Source: Branchiostoma floridae (Eukaryota; Chordata; Leptocardii; Amphioxiformes; Branchiostomatidae). From it: a DNA stretch of 64,000 nucleotides. Shown here piece after piece: positions 1 to 13,500 of the stretch. Below the pieces are notes generated by a model, which was not told the DNA's origin, ran no database searches, and was given only the letters and a program-made list of their open reading frames with translations. Positions within the stretch are counted from its first letter, which is position 1. Each line of letters opens with the position of its first letter. Location of the stretch: contig NC_049982.1 in NCBI RefSeq assembly GCF_000003815.2, positions 16,044,621-16,108,620 on the forward strand, read 5' to 3'. The position numbers and the translations under genes were made by a program.

Positions 1-832
1 CATTTGCATTTGAGAAACAGGAACATAGAAAAACATGCCATGCACATAACCAAACATGCTCTAAAAAAGCACGCATATTTCTACTACAAAGCAACTCAAA
101 CAATGGTCGACTAATCCTTAATCATTTTCCTCAAATACAGGATTCCAACAAAATAATGATTGACATTGACATTGACTGTAGTTTCACAAACATCAAAATT
201 TACTTTACTGTACCAGTGTTTATTTGTTGGTATGCAGAAAAAAAAAGACGATACTATCTCAGCAAAAAGATCCAACAAAAAGAAAAATAAGCTGGCATTT
301 CCTCTCAACATAAAATAAGAATGATAAAAATAAAACATGTCTAAGGAGTTGCCATTAATAACAAATCTGTTTTTGCCATACTACGAGTGAGAAATACACA
401 ACTGACTTTTAATTCAGAGGAAAAAGCAACTACCTGGTACTTTTGAAACTACATTGTATATTATATACATACATTTTTTAAACTTTAGCATATCAATGAC
501 TTTAGTCTTACACTATTTAAACATTTCCGCATACAAAACAATCCAATAACAGCAACAAGAGAGAAAAGAAAGTAGGAACTAAGGTATAATTAATCAAGTC
601 ATCTATCTTGTTGCTAAAATGCAGAGCAAAAAAAAAGGAACAAAACTAAGGGAGAAGTCATGCGGATTCAGCCTCCATCCTACTCGGAGAAAACAACAAC
701 AGCAACCAAAGGTCTCAACATTTTCTTCCATGTGAAAAAACACCGGATTAATTACAAACAGAATTCATTCACCCGTGTCTATCAGACTCAGAACGCAAAG
801 CGGGGAAAAAACAACCGGAGATAGAACAAAAA
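1..832 (-). other. Probable 3' UTR and flank of the left-hand minus-strand gene
   Basis: AT-rich sequence just beyond the stop codon at 833-835 of the partial gene on the minus strand. I see no convincing coding exon or RNA gene here. The short open frame at 111-338 is a low-complexity Phe-rich frame and is not supported. Confidence 0.4.
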
Positions 833-1137
833 TCAGGGACAGTCCATCTCTTGAGCCAAAGGTCCGAAAACATTAGTTTTTTTCACGTCCGGCTGTTGTT
901 CTGGAGACCTGGAAGCTTGGCGTTTAGCGAAGGTCTTCCTTCGCTGTACCACAAACTCCCCCGTTGTGTCGCCTGCCACGCCCTGCTCCAGGTCCTCCTG
1001 GCATGTCAACAACACCCGGCGATCCCCACGTGTCGCCCAGATTCTTCCCTCGATCGTTACCCAAACAGCTGACAGGGGATTGTTATCACCTCCATTAGTA
1101 ATCAACTGTTTTGCTTGGTGGAAAAGCGCCCTACTAG
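833..1137 (-). CDS. 3'-terminal coding exon of an unrecognised gene (partial, runs into gap)
   Basis: About 100 codons are open on the minus strand from the gap edge at 1137 to a stop at 833-835. The translation is hydrophilic, with a segment reading WVTIEGRIWATRGDRR followed by LLTCQEDLEQG, and ends in a basic then acidic tail finishing EMDCP. GC content is clearly higher than in the flanking 1-800, as expected for coding sequence. I do not recognise the family. The upstream exons must lie in the 905-base gap or further right. The gene would be divergent from gene A, so the gap may contain both promoters. This could also be a chance frame, but its composition and length favour a real terminal exon. 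Confidence 0.45.
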
Positions 1138-2042
1138 NNNNNNNNNNNNNNNNNNNNNNNNNNNNNNNNNNNNNNNNNNNNNNNNNNNNNNNNNNNNNNN
1201 NNNNNNNNNNNNNNNNNNNNNNNNNNNNNNNNNNNNNNNNNNNNNNNNNNNNNNNNNNNNNNNNNNNNNNNNNNNNNNNNNNNNNNNNNNNNNNNNNNNN
1301 NNNNNNNNNNNNNNNNNNNNNNNNNNNNNNNNNNNNNNNNNNNNNNNNNNNNNNNNNNNNNNNNNNNNNNNNNNNNNNNNNNNNNNNNNNNNNNNNNNNN
1401 NNNNNNNNNNNNNNNNNNNNNNNNNNNNNNNNNNNNNNNNNNNNNNNNNNNNNNNNNNNNNNNNNNNNNNNNNNNNNNNNNNNNNNNNNNNNNNNNNNNN
1501 NNNNNNNNNNNNNNNNNNNNNNNNNNNNNNNNNNNNNNNNNNNNNNNNNNNNNNNNNNNNNNNNNNNNNNNNNNNNNNNNNNNNNNNNNNNNNNNNNNNN
1601 NNNNNNNNNNNNNNNNNNNNNNNNNNNNNNNNNNNNNNNNNNNNNNNNNNNNNNNNNNNNNNNNNNNNNNNNNNNNNNNNNNNNNNNNNNNNNNNNNNNN
1701 NNNNNNNNNNNNNNNNNNNNNNNNNNNNNNNNNNNNNNNNNNNNNNNNNNNNNNNNNNNNNNNNNNNNNNNNNNNNNNNNNNNNNNNNNNNNNNNNNNNN
1801 NNNNNNNNNNNNNNNNNNNNNNNNNNNNNNNNNNNNNNNNNNNNNNNNNNNNNNNNNNNNNNNNNNNNNNNNNNNNNNNNNNNNNNNNNNNNNNNNNNNN
1901 NNNNNNNNNNNNNNNNNNNNNNNNNNNNNNNNNNNNNNNNNNNNNNNNNNNNNNNNNNNNNNNNNNNNNNNNNNNNNNNNNNNNNNNNNNNNNNNNNNNN
2001 NNNNNNNNNNNNNNNNNNNNNNNNNNNNNNNNNNNNNNNNNN
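1138..2042. other. Assembly gap (905 N)
   Basis: Run of N. It probably hides the rest of the minus-strand gene on its left and is one possible place for the missing first coding exon of gene A. Confidence 0.99.
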
Positions 2043-2049
2043 CTGCACA

Positions 2050-2196
2050 ATGGCCCTCCCCATTCGATCCTTCGAGGGCAAATTTGTCAGCAAAATGAGT
2101 TCTTCTCTGGCAAAAAGGGTCGTAGAGATGGGAATAGACACTCATCTGCAACACTTCACCTCGATTGACGATCGATGGCAAACAAAAAGTACTTAA
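2050..2196 (+). other. Short open frame beside the gap, possible exon
   Basis: A 48-codon frame, MALPIRSFEGKFVSKM at its start and HFTSIDDRWQTKST at its end, with a TAA stop at 2194-2196. It abuts the gap and could continue upstream into it. The composition looks coding-like, but it does not resemble an RRM and so is not the missing start of gene A. No splice or family evidence supports it; a minus-strand frame over the same bases is also open. Confidence 0.2.
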
Positions 2197-2451
2197 AAAC
2201 TCATAGTGCTACATAGTGCAGATTGATTGGATGCGGCACTTCTCATTTGCCTCATGAATAAGTTCAGTTTGCATGTCTCATGTATAAACGGTAGCATGAA
2301 AAGAGGAACTGAAACTACACTACACAGTCTACACTGGGTGTATAAATGTCATGCTCAACTGCCATGGCTGTGTGATGATTTATTTATGATATCTGTCACA
2401 GAGGGATAGTCCATGTTGGAGTCGGGCGGAGGAACACAAAAATTAACACAG

Positions 2452-4310
2452 TACAGTTAGTCAAACCTGCCCAAGCGACCACCTCTTCTTAGCGACCACC
2501 TGGCCATTACGACGGCTTTCTCTTGGTCCCAAGAAATTTCGCCATTGACGTAAGCATTAAGTGACCTCTTTACAACGACCACCTGGCCAACGCAACAGTG
2601 ACCGCCAGAAATTGGCACCAAATCCCTGCCCATAAATGACCGCGTCATTTTCAAATCTTGAGGCGTCATCGATTTTCAATGATAACTGGCGCAATTTTGT
2701 GCCGAAATCAGCCAGTTTGTGTCAGATTTTGACTACCATTAATTACGATGTTATGTTCAAAATAAATATGGCGTCGGATGCACGTACGTTTGCTTGCTAT
2801 TTGCCATTAAGGTATCTCGGTTGGCTAAATTGGCATTTTGACCTTCCACTGTTTTCTTATTAATAGATTAAGAAAGAATGGAGCCGTAACGAATGTTGAT
2901 AGATGGGCATTAGAGAATTCTAAATCTGATTTTTTTTGGGCCGAATTGATGACGTCATCATTTTTATTACCTCTGATATTATTTTTTTCTATGACAAAAT
3001 ACAGCACCTTGGTACATACCACTGTAACATCTATTATCATAATACCGGTACGTTTACGACGATTTCTCTAGCCATACTGATTTGACAAATTGTCAACGCA
3101 TCATTTTCTCCAGTTACATGTTGCTGTTATAGGTTACCCTTGCCACTTCTTCTGTGTAACTTTTCTGCCACTCTTGCCCTGCTAAAAGCGTAATATTGTA
3201 ATTGTAACACGCCGCGGAATTACACGGCGAACGGGCGCGTGGTTGGGAGGAGGTACAAAATACCGGTAGGAAGAAACACGGCACAATTAACTGCCGCTAT
3301 GTACATTTATACATCCTCTGATGTTCCTTCCTTTTCTGTCAGTAAATGCATAAAACATAAACCTGCATGAGCATACAAAATGTCATGAGAAAATGGACGT
3401 ATACTGTCAAGAATTTTCATTTAACTTCTGTCCGTCACAACCGCTATGACGTAACACTTCACTGCTAGCGTAGATATAAAAATGGCGGGAAAATGGCTGC
3501 GTACGTTCAATTTTGCCCATTCAGTCGTAGATCCGGGCTATTATGCAACGGTTCTTCACACTTTTACATGAGTTGTAGGTCACTAACAGAAATTCAAGAT
3601 TGTTGTTGAATCATGTTCGTCTTGTGCCGTGAGCATGTGTAATTATGATCTATATAAATTTGGCAATGAATGTGACAGTGTGTTCGTCCCACGACGAGCT
3701 GCCTACCCCGAAATTTAAAAAAAAAGTATACTGAAAACTTTTGGCCTTGTTGTCTTCGAATGCATTGTTATCGATGCTTTGTAAATGGTGTATTGGACAC
3801 CTAGATGTCTGAAGTGTGCACAGCTCAGAAATAACTATTGTTGCATGTGTAGATCTCTTTAAGTTCCAGTATTTCTAATCTACCGGTATAAGTCTTACTA
3901 CCNNNNNNNNNNNNNNNNNNNNNNNNNNNNNNNNNNNNNNNNNNNNNNNNNNNNNNNNNNNNNNNNNNNNNNNNNNNNNNNNNNNNNNNNNNNNNNNNNN
4001 NNTATATCAGAGGTATAAAAATGATGACGTCATCAATTTGGCCCCCCAAAAATCAGATTTAGAATTCTTTAATGCCCATCTATCAACATTCGTTATGGCT
4101 GTCGCTCCATTCTTTCTTAATTCATTAATAAGAAAACAGTGGAAGGTCAAAATGCCAATTTAGCCAACCGAGATACCTTAAACACAATGGAAGCCATTTA
4201 AACCATGCATCGGGCATGTTGTGAGTCGATACTCTTCTGACCGACCACCTGACCAAATCGACCACCTTTGCCCGGTCCCCCCATGGTCATCTTGGGCAGG
4301 TTTGACTGTA
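2452..4310. mobile_element. Non-autonomous DNA transposon with long inverted arms
   Basis: The ends form terminal inverted repeats: TACAGTTAGTCAAACCTGCC at the left matches the reverse complement of the right end, ...GGGCAGGTTTGACTGTA, except for a 3-base indel. Just inside, both ends carry repeats of the motif CGACCACCT. A second, longer pair of inverted arms lies at 2807-2981 and about 4003-4181, matching at most positions; the right arm lacks about 220 bases present between the arm and the tip on the left. No transposase frame is visible. A target-site duplication is not clear. A 100-base gap (3903-4002) lies in the middle. The element sits directly upstream of the first visible exon of gene A. 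Confidence 0.8.
3903..4002. other. Assembly gap (100 N)
   Basis: Run of exactly 100 N inside the transposon, so its size is probably nominal. Confidence 0.99.
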
Positions 4311-4573
4311 TTATTAATTCAAAAACACTTTGAAGAGTCAATTGAGATCAAGTCATCATGTTATCAAGTCACTGTAAGAGCTGTTTTATTTTGGTCGACT
4401 GTAACGGTTATGAATTATGACAACATTTAAACATGTAATAATGGTGTTTGTGTGCTATTTTATTTCTATTTATCTATCTAAAAAATACTTACTTGCAACT
4501 CATTGTTGGCATGATTCTATGGTTGATATGAGTGAAACAGTATGATATTGATGAAGATAAAATCCCATTGCAG

Positions 4574-7500
4574 TGGCGCAAAATGTACTTGCTCAGCCTG
4601 GACATTACATCCAGGGCAGTAGAGTGAAAGTTGTTCCTTGTCCTGGAGACTTAGAAGAACCAGAGATGGAATCTGATGCAGAGGAGTGTGACAGTGTGGA
4701 CCATCATGCAAGTGAGCAGTTGTGGAATTTTATCTGTTCTGGATGTTTATGAAGTTGATAAATTGCAATAATACCGATGGCGATTAATGTCATTCATCTT
4801 TGTCACCTAATTTGATAGTTTAAAGTATAGAGGCTACATGTAGGCTTTGCTTATCAAAGACAAGTGTATTTCTCTTTGCCTTGTATAATGTAAGCACCAT
4901 ATTATTCTCAATCTGCAAAACCAACAGAGCATCCAAAGTCTTACGAAGATCTAATTGTTCCTATTTAGATGCATCTTTTCCAAGTGAGATGTCTTTCCTG
5001 GGGAAGAAATTTGAAGAGGTCATCACATCCAGCCTAGTTTCACCTTCAAAGAAGCTCAAAGGTATAGTTTGTTGAATATTCTGGGCTTTACTCTTGTCTT
5101 ATGCTATCTCAACATGGAAGAACAGCATCTATTCAATATGATTATAGCCATCTGTTTGATAAAGGCAGTTTTTTAGAGATCAAATATGCATCATGCCATG
5201 CACGACAATTTGTACAAAATAGTTAAAAAGTATCACTATTTCTTACAGTTGACTCCAATGAAGTATCATCACAAGGCCATTCTGCTGGCTCAGCATCTGG
5301 AGGAAATGTCTGTCGTCCCAGGATCCCGGCTCATCCTATGTTCTCCACACCAAAAGAATCACCTCTGAACAGAAAGATGGAAGAGGAAAGGGCGACCCCA
5401 AGCTCATCATCTCTTCTGCCATCAAAGTCATCATTACAGATGGAAGTGGTATCGACTGATGTGGCATCAGCAGGCCCAAAGTGGCCTGAAGCACCATCGG
5501 CCTCAACAAGTAAAGAGGACACAAACTACACAGATAATGTAATGACAGATGGGGCAGCACCAGATGACATGTTGTTGGAGGACCATCCTGTCCTTGACAT
5601 GGGTGATGGTAGTGTAAGGCCAAAAGAAACAGGACAGCACAACACCCCTTTTGCAAAGGAGACAACAGAAGAAGGACTATATCCTGCTGAAGACGTAGTT
5701 CTTCAAGTGTCAGGGTTTTCTCCTGATCAAAGCCAGACTGTAGAGATGTACTTTGAGAACTCAAAACGGTCTGGAGGGGGAGAAATGAAGAGCTTTGAAA
5801 TCAGAGAGGACAAAGCCTTCATTGTCTTCAGTGACCCAGCAGGTAGAATTGCTCATTATGTAGAGTCCAGTTTAGGACTATCCTGTAAGGTTACACAGAA
5901 ATATATTCTTTAAAAAAACTAAACATATTTTTCCCTAGCACATTGTCTTCTATGACTGAGTCATTAACATGATGTCCCACATTTTTGTATCCTCAGCTAG
6001 TGAGCGTGTGCTGGCTAGAGAGCACAAGATTGGACAGGCTACATTTCTTGTTAAAGCAGTAAGGTCAAATATGGCAGCCAATGCAAGAGAACGTCCACTT
6101 CATAGTACTTGCCTCCTTGTAAAGGTACGTTGGACAGCCATTGCAAATTTCTGGCCTTTTACGGAAGTTTTTTTATCATCTTTAAAATAAATTAAAGTGA
6201 ATAATTGTGATTGGGCTTCAGAGCTTGTAGGTATGTCACACTCTAGGGTAAACTACAGAATATTTCAATGATGATGATGATTAGTTGTATTTATTAAGTT
6301 AGAAAAGTTAAATAAGTTCAATGGAGTATGCCAAATGTTTGCTATGTTGATGTTTAAACTTTCTTAGGGCATAAATGAAAGCACCTCCAGAGAAACCCTT
6401 CTGCTGTACATGGAGGCCATCAGTGGGGATACTGTTGTTGACATTGTCTACAGTTCGCAACCAGGACTGGCCTTGGTTACAATGGACCGTATAACTGGTA
6501 AGTACAATTGATGGTGTGTGGTATTATTAATGGGTAAATCCTACAAATTTCAATTTGATAGCACTTGGTCCTGAACCATTGCTTTATTCTTATATTTTAC
6601 CCCTCTGTATTACCAATCAATTTTCACTTTCTGCTTTAGATGTAAAGGTCACCACTCACATTAATGTTATTATTTCCTAAGACTTTGACAGAATGGTAGC
6701 CAAGTCTGCTGTCAAACAACTTGAGGGCAGGAGTCTGACAGTTGAGAGGGTCCCCATCACTGATGGCATCATAGTGACGGGCCTGCCTGACAACACACCA
6801 AAGGACCTCGTGGAGCTGTATTTCGACAATGCCAACAGGAGTGGGGGAGGACCAATTGCTGATGTCAAGTATGACCAAACTAGAGGGACAGCCATCATAC
6901 ACTTTGAAAGTCCAGACAGTATGTAAAATATCTTTTTGATTTTGCTTCTGAAATTGATGCATATTATCTAGACTAAATTGTAATTATCTGATAGTTAAAG
7001 GCTACAGAGTCTGGAACTTTCATTTGCTTGGCAACTTCTACACTGTACAGAATTAGACTCCAATCATACATTGCTTTATAATATTTTTTTATTTTCCAAA
7101 GCTGTCAACACAGTCCTCCAACAAGAACACAAACTGAACAACACTGTTATCACAGTGAAGCCTTACTACGAGTGCCTTGGAGAAACACTGGAAGATCATG
7201 ACCCTGCAGCACTCAAACTCCCTGACCCTGTTGAAGTAGAGGTTAATGCTGAAGTAATGAATTTCATCTCTTCCACTGAAACCTACATAAATGAACTCAC
7301 AAAAACAATGGAGGATATCTATGCCACTGTTGACTGGAATCCAAGTCTTGGAAGAGTTGCTGTTTTGACCCCAACAATGACCCCTGCACTAAAAGATGTC
7401 CACAAGGTCACCCAGGATTGGGCACAGAGAAGCAAGAACTTTTTGGAAGAGTATCTCAGGAAGTTTCAAGCAGTTCAGTTCTCTGTGTCTCCAGACATAT

Positions 7501-10500
7501 GGGAGCATGCCAAAGACGAAGTACAGAAAATTGTGGAGAACATTAGCAGAGAAGCTGTCTGGGTTGATGGATATGAAAAGGAGGAAGGAGGCGGATCTGT
7601 ACAAATTATTGGAACAGTGGAGGCAGTTGCTGAGGCCAGACATTGTTACAAAGCCATGGTTGATAAAGTAGAGGCACACCTGAAAAGAGAGGCATCCATC
7701 GTGACAGACCATATCCGTAACATCATGGCTGCGAGGCTCAAGTTGCTTAACATGCACAACTTTCCCTCCAAACATTCTGACATAGAAATGCAGCTTCATA
7801 TTGACAGGCAGGAAGTGTTCTTCAGGGGTCAGCAGTCTCTGGTCACCAATGCTAAAATCAAAGTTTATGAATTTTTTAACAGCTTGGTAGAGGAGAGGAT
7901 CAACCTGTCTCGTGGGATACGGGAATACCTTATGTCAAACAAGGGAAGGGGATACGTTGAAAACTCCATGCAGGAGAAAGGAATCATGGCAACTTGCAGC
8001 ACAGATAATGGCGAAGTGATGGTGCTGGCAGTGGATCCTCAGGACATACAAAGTGCAAAACATATCTTACAACAGAGCATATCTGAAACAAAGATAACTG
8101 TTCCTGATGATAGTGAAGACTTGCTGGACACCCGTGGATGGGCCGATCACATTGGACACTTGAAGGATACGCTAGCAGTTGACATCCATGCTAATACATC
8201 AGGCAGTGTGTGGGTTGTGGGACCTTCAGAAATTGTCCCCTTAGCACAAGGTGAAGTCAACAGCTACATAGTAAACAACACCATTGTCAAGATTGACATG
8301 AATGTAGGAGAGGGATGCATGAAGTTTCTTCAAGACTATCATCGCAGTGCCATCAGTGGGATAGAGAGGAAGCTGATGGACCATAAAGTAAAGATAACTC
8401 AAACTGGGAAAGGCTTCTTAATCCATGGGACCAAAGAGGGAACACAAGCTGCCAAGGCTGAGCTGCAGGACCTAGTGTCAGCTGTACTGATAGAGACGAT
8501 GGCGGTAACTAAGCCAGGTGAGTCTTACAATGTAACTTTGGTTTGACTCCATGTTATTTATTTGCGTAGTCTTTCTCAATGCTTAGGTACTATTCATAAG
8601 ATATTATCTATAATATGATATCTATACCCTCATAGCTGACAGACTTCAATGTGTTTTCAGGATTGTACAAGTTCTTCACTGGGAACATTGGAAAAGGGCT
8701 CCTGAAGGTCATAGAGAGAGAAGAGAAGGTGGTGATCTCAACAGAAGACATTCCTGCTGGTGCAGCAGCATCTGGTGTTGGAAGGCCAGTCTCTGCTCCA
8801 AAACAAGTAAGTGAGCAAAAAATATTTCAAAAGTTTGTTTACTCATGTTGTCATTTCTTTATTTCTTTGTCATGATTCAAGATATTGGTTACTGTACTGC
8901 AGCCTGTCATAAGTTTCTTTCATTGAAACATTTAGGTTTTTACCTTTATTGTAACTTGGTGATACAAAACTGTATGTGCACTTCATCATGACTTGATCAC
9001 TATTTTCTCTTCCACAGCTCTGCTGTGTGACAACCAGACAAGGGAAGAAACTATTTGTCTGCCAGGGAGACCTGACAGCTCTACAGGTGGACGTCATCGT
9101 TAATGCAGCCAACAGCAGACTGTCTCATGTTGGGGGTCTGGCCGCAGCTCTGGTGAAAGCAGGTGCTTGCAGGTTTTCTTTTGTCTCTCTTTCTGTTAAT
9201 GATTCATATGAAATGAAAAAGACTTAAAATGTTTGGCATGTAAGCTTAGATATGATAGGTATGCAGAAGGTAGAAATATAATAAACCATGTGCTCTATTG
9301 TCTGCACAATGGAGGTTTTGTTTGTACTGATATTAGTGGATTTGAGAGTAGATTGGACAGCTGGAGGCATCATGAGATTTTCCCAATCTTCCTGTCTCCT
9401 TCTGCAGGAGGCAAAGAGATCCAGAGGGACTGTGAGTCCTACATCAGGACGTCAGGCCAGCTGTCTGATGGAGACGTCATGACAACCAAACCTTACCGAC
9501 TTCCCTGCAAGATGGTTGTCCATGCTGTTGGGCCTCAGTGGAAGTCAGGTGAGGAGGAGCACTTGAAGTTGATGCTTTTAAATCTGTAACTTATCACATG
9601 GCATAAGTGCCAGCTCTGTACATTGTATTTCCAACTGCGCTGTAGTATTAGTTCCATCTTTATGGGCTTTATCCTTATGGTCTTTATCCTTATAACATGA
9701 CTAACAGAACTGTATTTTCTGCTGTTTGCAGGTTTATCTGAAGATGAAAAAGGAGGAAAAGAAGCTAATCTTTACCGGGCAACATTCAGCTCACTCCAAG
9801 AGGCAAAGGACTTCCACAGTATTGGCATACCTGCTATCAGCTCAGGTCAGATTTTGGAGATAGTTGTTCTTTCTAGATAGTTTCATTATATGTATCCATG
9901 ACCCACAAGATGGTTATGTTTGTCTGAAATATTCTAGTTCCAGTTAAAAAAATCAGGGAGAAAGTTCTCTTAGTTTTGTTGTTCATGGCTTTGTCATACA
10001 TTTTTTTGACCACATGTCCATTTTACATTCTATAGGTGTCTATGGCTTTCCAATTGACTTATGTGTCAGTGCAATCCTGGAAGGAGTGATGTCATTCTTC
10101 AACATACATCCTAACTGCAAGTTATCAGAAGTGTACTTCACAGAAATGGATGCGAAGAAGACTGGAGCCTTCAAGGCTGAAATGGTCAAGAGGTAAGGCA
10201 AAATAAACTTTATTTATAACATCCATGTACCATATCAAGAAATTGGAAAAAAGCTGAAACTAATATATATTATTCATTACCTTTTGTCGCCCTTTAACCT
10301 CATCCCCACTGCCTAAACCAAATAAAACAAGGAGATAACACTTCAACATTTAAATACCAGTACTTAAAGCTCACATATGTGCCTTGATTGGTGTGGAATG
10401 ATATATACTACCGGTAGTAGCTTTATCACAGATTCAGCATTATTGGGCCAATGTGCTATTTCTGATTTTTATTGCTACCCTTTTTTTCTGGGGAAAAACA

Positions 10501-13500
10501 GAAACTTTAGAAATAGAAATGGGCCTGTCCAAGGTGCTGAAGGTCATTAAATTTAACTACATTTCAAAGGTTTTAAAGTGATAAATAAGCAGAAGATGGA
10601 ACCAGCTGTAAGTAATGTGTAAAGAAGATTTACTGATAGGTAATTGTCAGGTTTGTTACTGAAGAGAAGATACTTTAAATTGTAAATGGATTCTTTGTAC
10701 AGAATTGTTAATGATGCTCTGGACTTTGCAAATAAAAACTTGATAAGAGGTGCTTCCACATACATTTGTATGTTGTATATTAATCCCCTCAGGTTTGGTG
10801 CAGATAATGTAAAATTGTCAAATTGGAGTGAGTCCATCTCCTCCGGAGCTGCTGCTGTGCCTGGTCCATCTGGTGTTGGCAGGGAGAGAGTTTCTACACA
10901 TGGACAACCTGCATCATCTAGCACTGGACATGGGGACTCCATCAGGACTGCTGAAGGTCTCACTCTACAACTGAAGCAAGGAGGCATCACTGCTGAGCAG
11001 GTACAAGTGCTTTACTGTCAGCATTAGCAATTGGTCAAAGACTTTGTATTTGTGTATGTCTTTGTCTTTTTGTGTGTTCGTGTGTACGTGTGTGTTTGTT
11101 ATTGTGCTATAATTATCTTGCTTATTTTTCAGGCTGATGTTTTGGTAAACACAGTTGGAACTGACCTGGATCTTGGCCAGGGAGGTGTTGCAAGTGCCTT
11201 TTTAAAGGCAGGGGGACCTGAGCTACAACAGGTGTGTACACACATTATAACACTCGCTCAGCTTTGTTGAACATACATTTTCAGGGTAGCTTTTTGTTAG
11301 GTCCCTAATCCCAGACACTGCTTTTTTTGTGTTCCTGGTAACAATCTGGGCCATGAATTGTTTTCTGCCTTTATATAAAGTTCTGTAGTGCACATGGAAA
11401 AGCCAAGCCAGGCGATGTGGTGCCAACACCATCTGCAGGAGGGCTACTCTGTCAGCAGGTGTACCATGCTGTCATCTCCTGGTGGCAGAATACAGATACA
11501 GTAAGTAGCTAGCAGTTACAGCTGTAGAGTACATGAATTTGAATTCCACTAATTTTGAGTTTGGCAAGTACTCAGGCTGCATAAGAATGAGAGGTTAAAG
11601 CCATCACTGTCACATTTGGTAGTTTGTTGTGTGTGCTCAATGTGTGACTGCCCTCAAGCATGGGACTGATGCCTCACAATGTCTTCTACAAAAGTGAATG
11701 TTGTGATGTTTTTATCTAAGTCATTCTAGTTTGTTTACCTGTTGCATATCTTTTACCTACAGCCTCTACGAACAATCATCCAGACCTGCCTGACAATGGC
11801 CCATAAGAATGGGCTCCCTTCCATTGCCTTCCCAGCCCTGGGCACAGGGAACCTGGGTTATCCCAGGAGCGTTGCAGCCAGCGCCATGTTTGATGAAGTT
11901 ATCAACTTCAGCCAAGCAAATCCTAGGACATCACTGAAGGTGATGAATTTATGTTCATAAAAGAAATTTGATAGATCTTGCATATGCAGTTCTGGCAGGA
12001 TTGCATGGTTGTTTCAGGTGTGATATAACTGAAAAAAAGATCAGAGGCAGCTGTTACATCATTACTGCTGTTTCTTTTTCAACAATTATATTTTTGCTGT
12101 ACGTAATTGTGGAACTGCCTTTTTTACCAGCATGTCAGCATTGTGGTATATGATCAGCCAACTGTGCAAGCCTTCCAAGAAGAACTAAGAACAAGACAGG
12201 GGTTGCCTGGAACAGCACGGTTGGCAGGGGCTGCGGCAGCTACGGGAAACCCTTCAACAACAGGTTAGGCGTACATTTTGATCATGATCATTTCCTGTTG
12301 TTTTTTTTCTATTGAAATATTGTAAATTTCAAAATGAAGAGCACAGAATGCTACATTGGCTGCTATTGCAACTAAAATAAACTAATGGATGACTATCTAA
12401 TACTATACAAAAGTTTATGTGAAGTTTTTATCGCTTGTTTAACTGTACAGGTTTTTATTCTGCCGTGACAAGTCCACAACCCAACCAACAACAGATGACC
12501 ATTGGAAATGTCACCCTTCAAGTCCAGCAGGGTGACATCACCACAGAGTCAGTGGATGCCATCATTGTACCTACCAACAACAAGCTTCGTAAGTGTTTCA
12601 CTGTATGTCACACAAAAGTCATGGTGCATTGCCCCCCACCCAACTGGCTAAGTGTTTATTACTGACAAACACAACAGCTTCCTTGTATGATTAAGATAAG
12701 AGAGGACTTGGAGAATAGTTGCAATATTTAAAGACTGTTCTTTTCATACCATTTGAATCTGAGGTATGTACATAACAGAATATTTCTCTACAAACATAGG
12801 TCTAGATGCAGGAGTAGCTCAAGTTGTTTCCAGGAAGGCTGGCGGTAGCCTCCAAGCGGAATGTCTTGCAGTCGTCCAGCAATATGGGGAACTCCAGAAT
12901 GGAGCCGTAGCTACGACTGGTATGTCGATAATCTACTCTTGTGCTTGTCTGGGTGCCTCCAGTTGACTGTTGTTTGTCAGAGTCTAGTTTTATAATTGCA
13001 CATTGTAAAACTCAGAAAACATTTTATAATACTGGTCAATGGAATCCGATGAAATTGTGTAATCAGACAAGTATAAGATGTACTACATGTCTTTTGAAGG
13101 TAACATGGAAAGAGATATGAGTACTATATCAGTATGCTCTACATGAAATAAAGCCTTCCTGTTGTAAGTGAGAAGACATCTGTGTACATGTACAATACTA
13201 GGAATTACACCGTCCCCTCCAGGTGCAGGAAGCCTGCCCTGTAGACATGTGCTCCACCTGGCTAACCCTCAACCCAACCACCTGAAGGACAACATAAAAC
13301 ACTGCCTCCAGACTGCAGACCAGAAAAAACTGAAGTCTGTAGCACTGCCTGCCATTGGGACAGGTAAGGTTGTGTTTACCATTGTACTCCAGTACTGACA
13401 GTAAGATGGGACAAAACATTTCAAGTTGTGAATCCTATGTACATTTTGTACAATCCTTTAAGACCAATAAGAATTGATATTTGTAAGTACATGAGGTTGA

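Noticed and set aside
833-2193. Long open frames across 1138-2042 on both strands
   Set aside because: They are open only because the gap of N contains no stop codons; just the outer parts can be judged.
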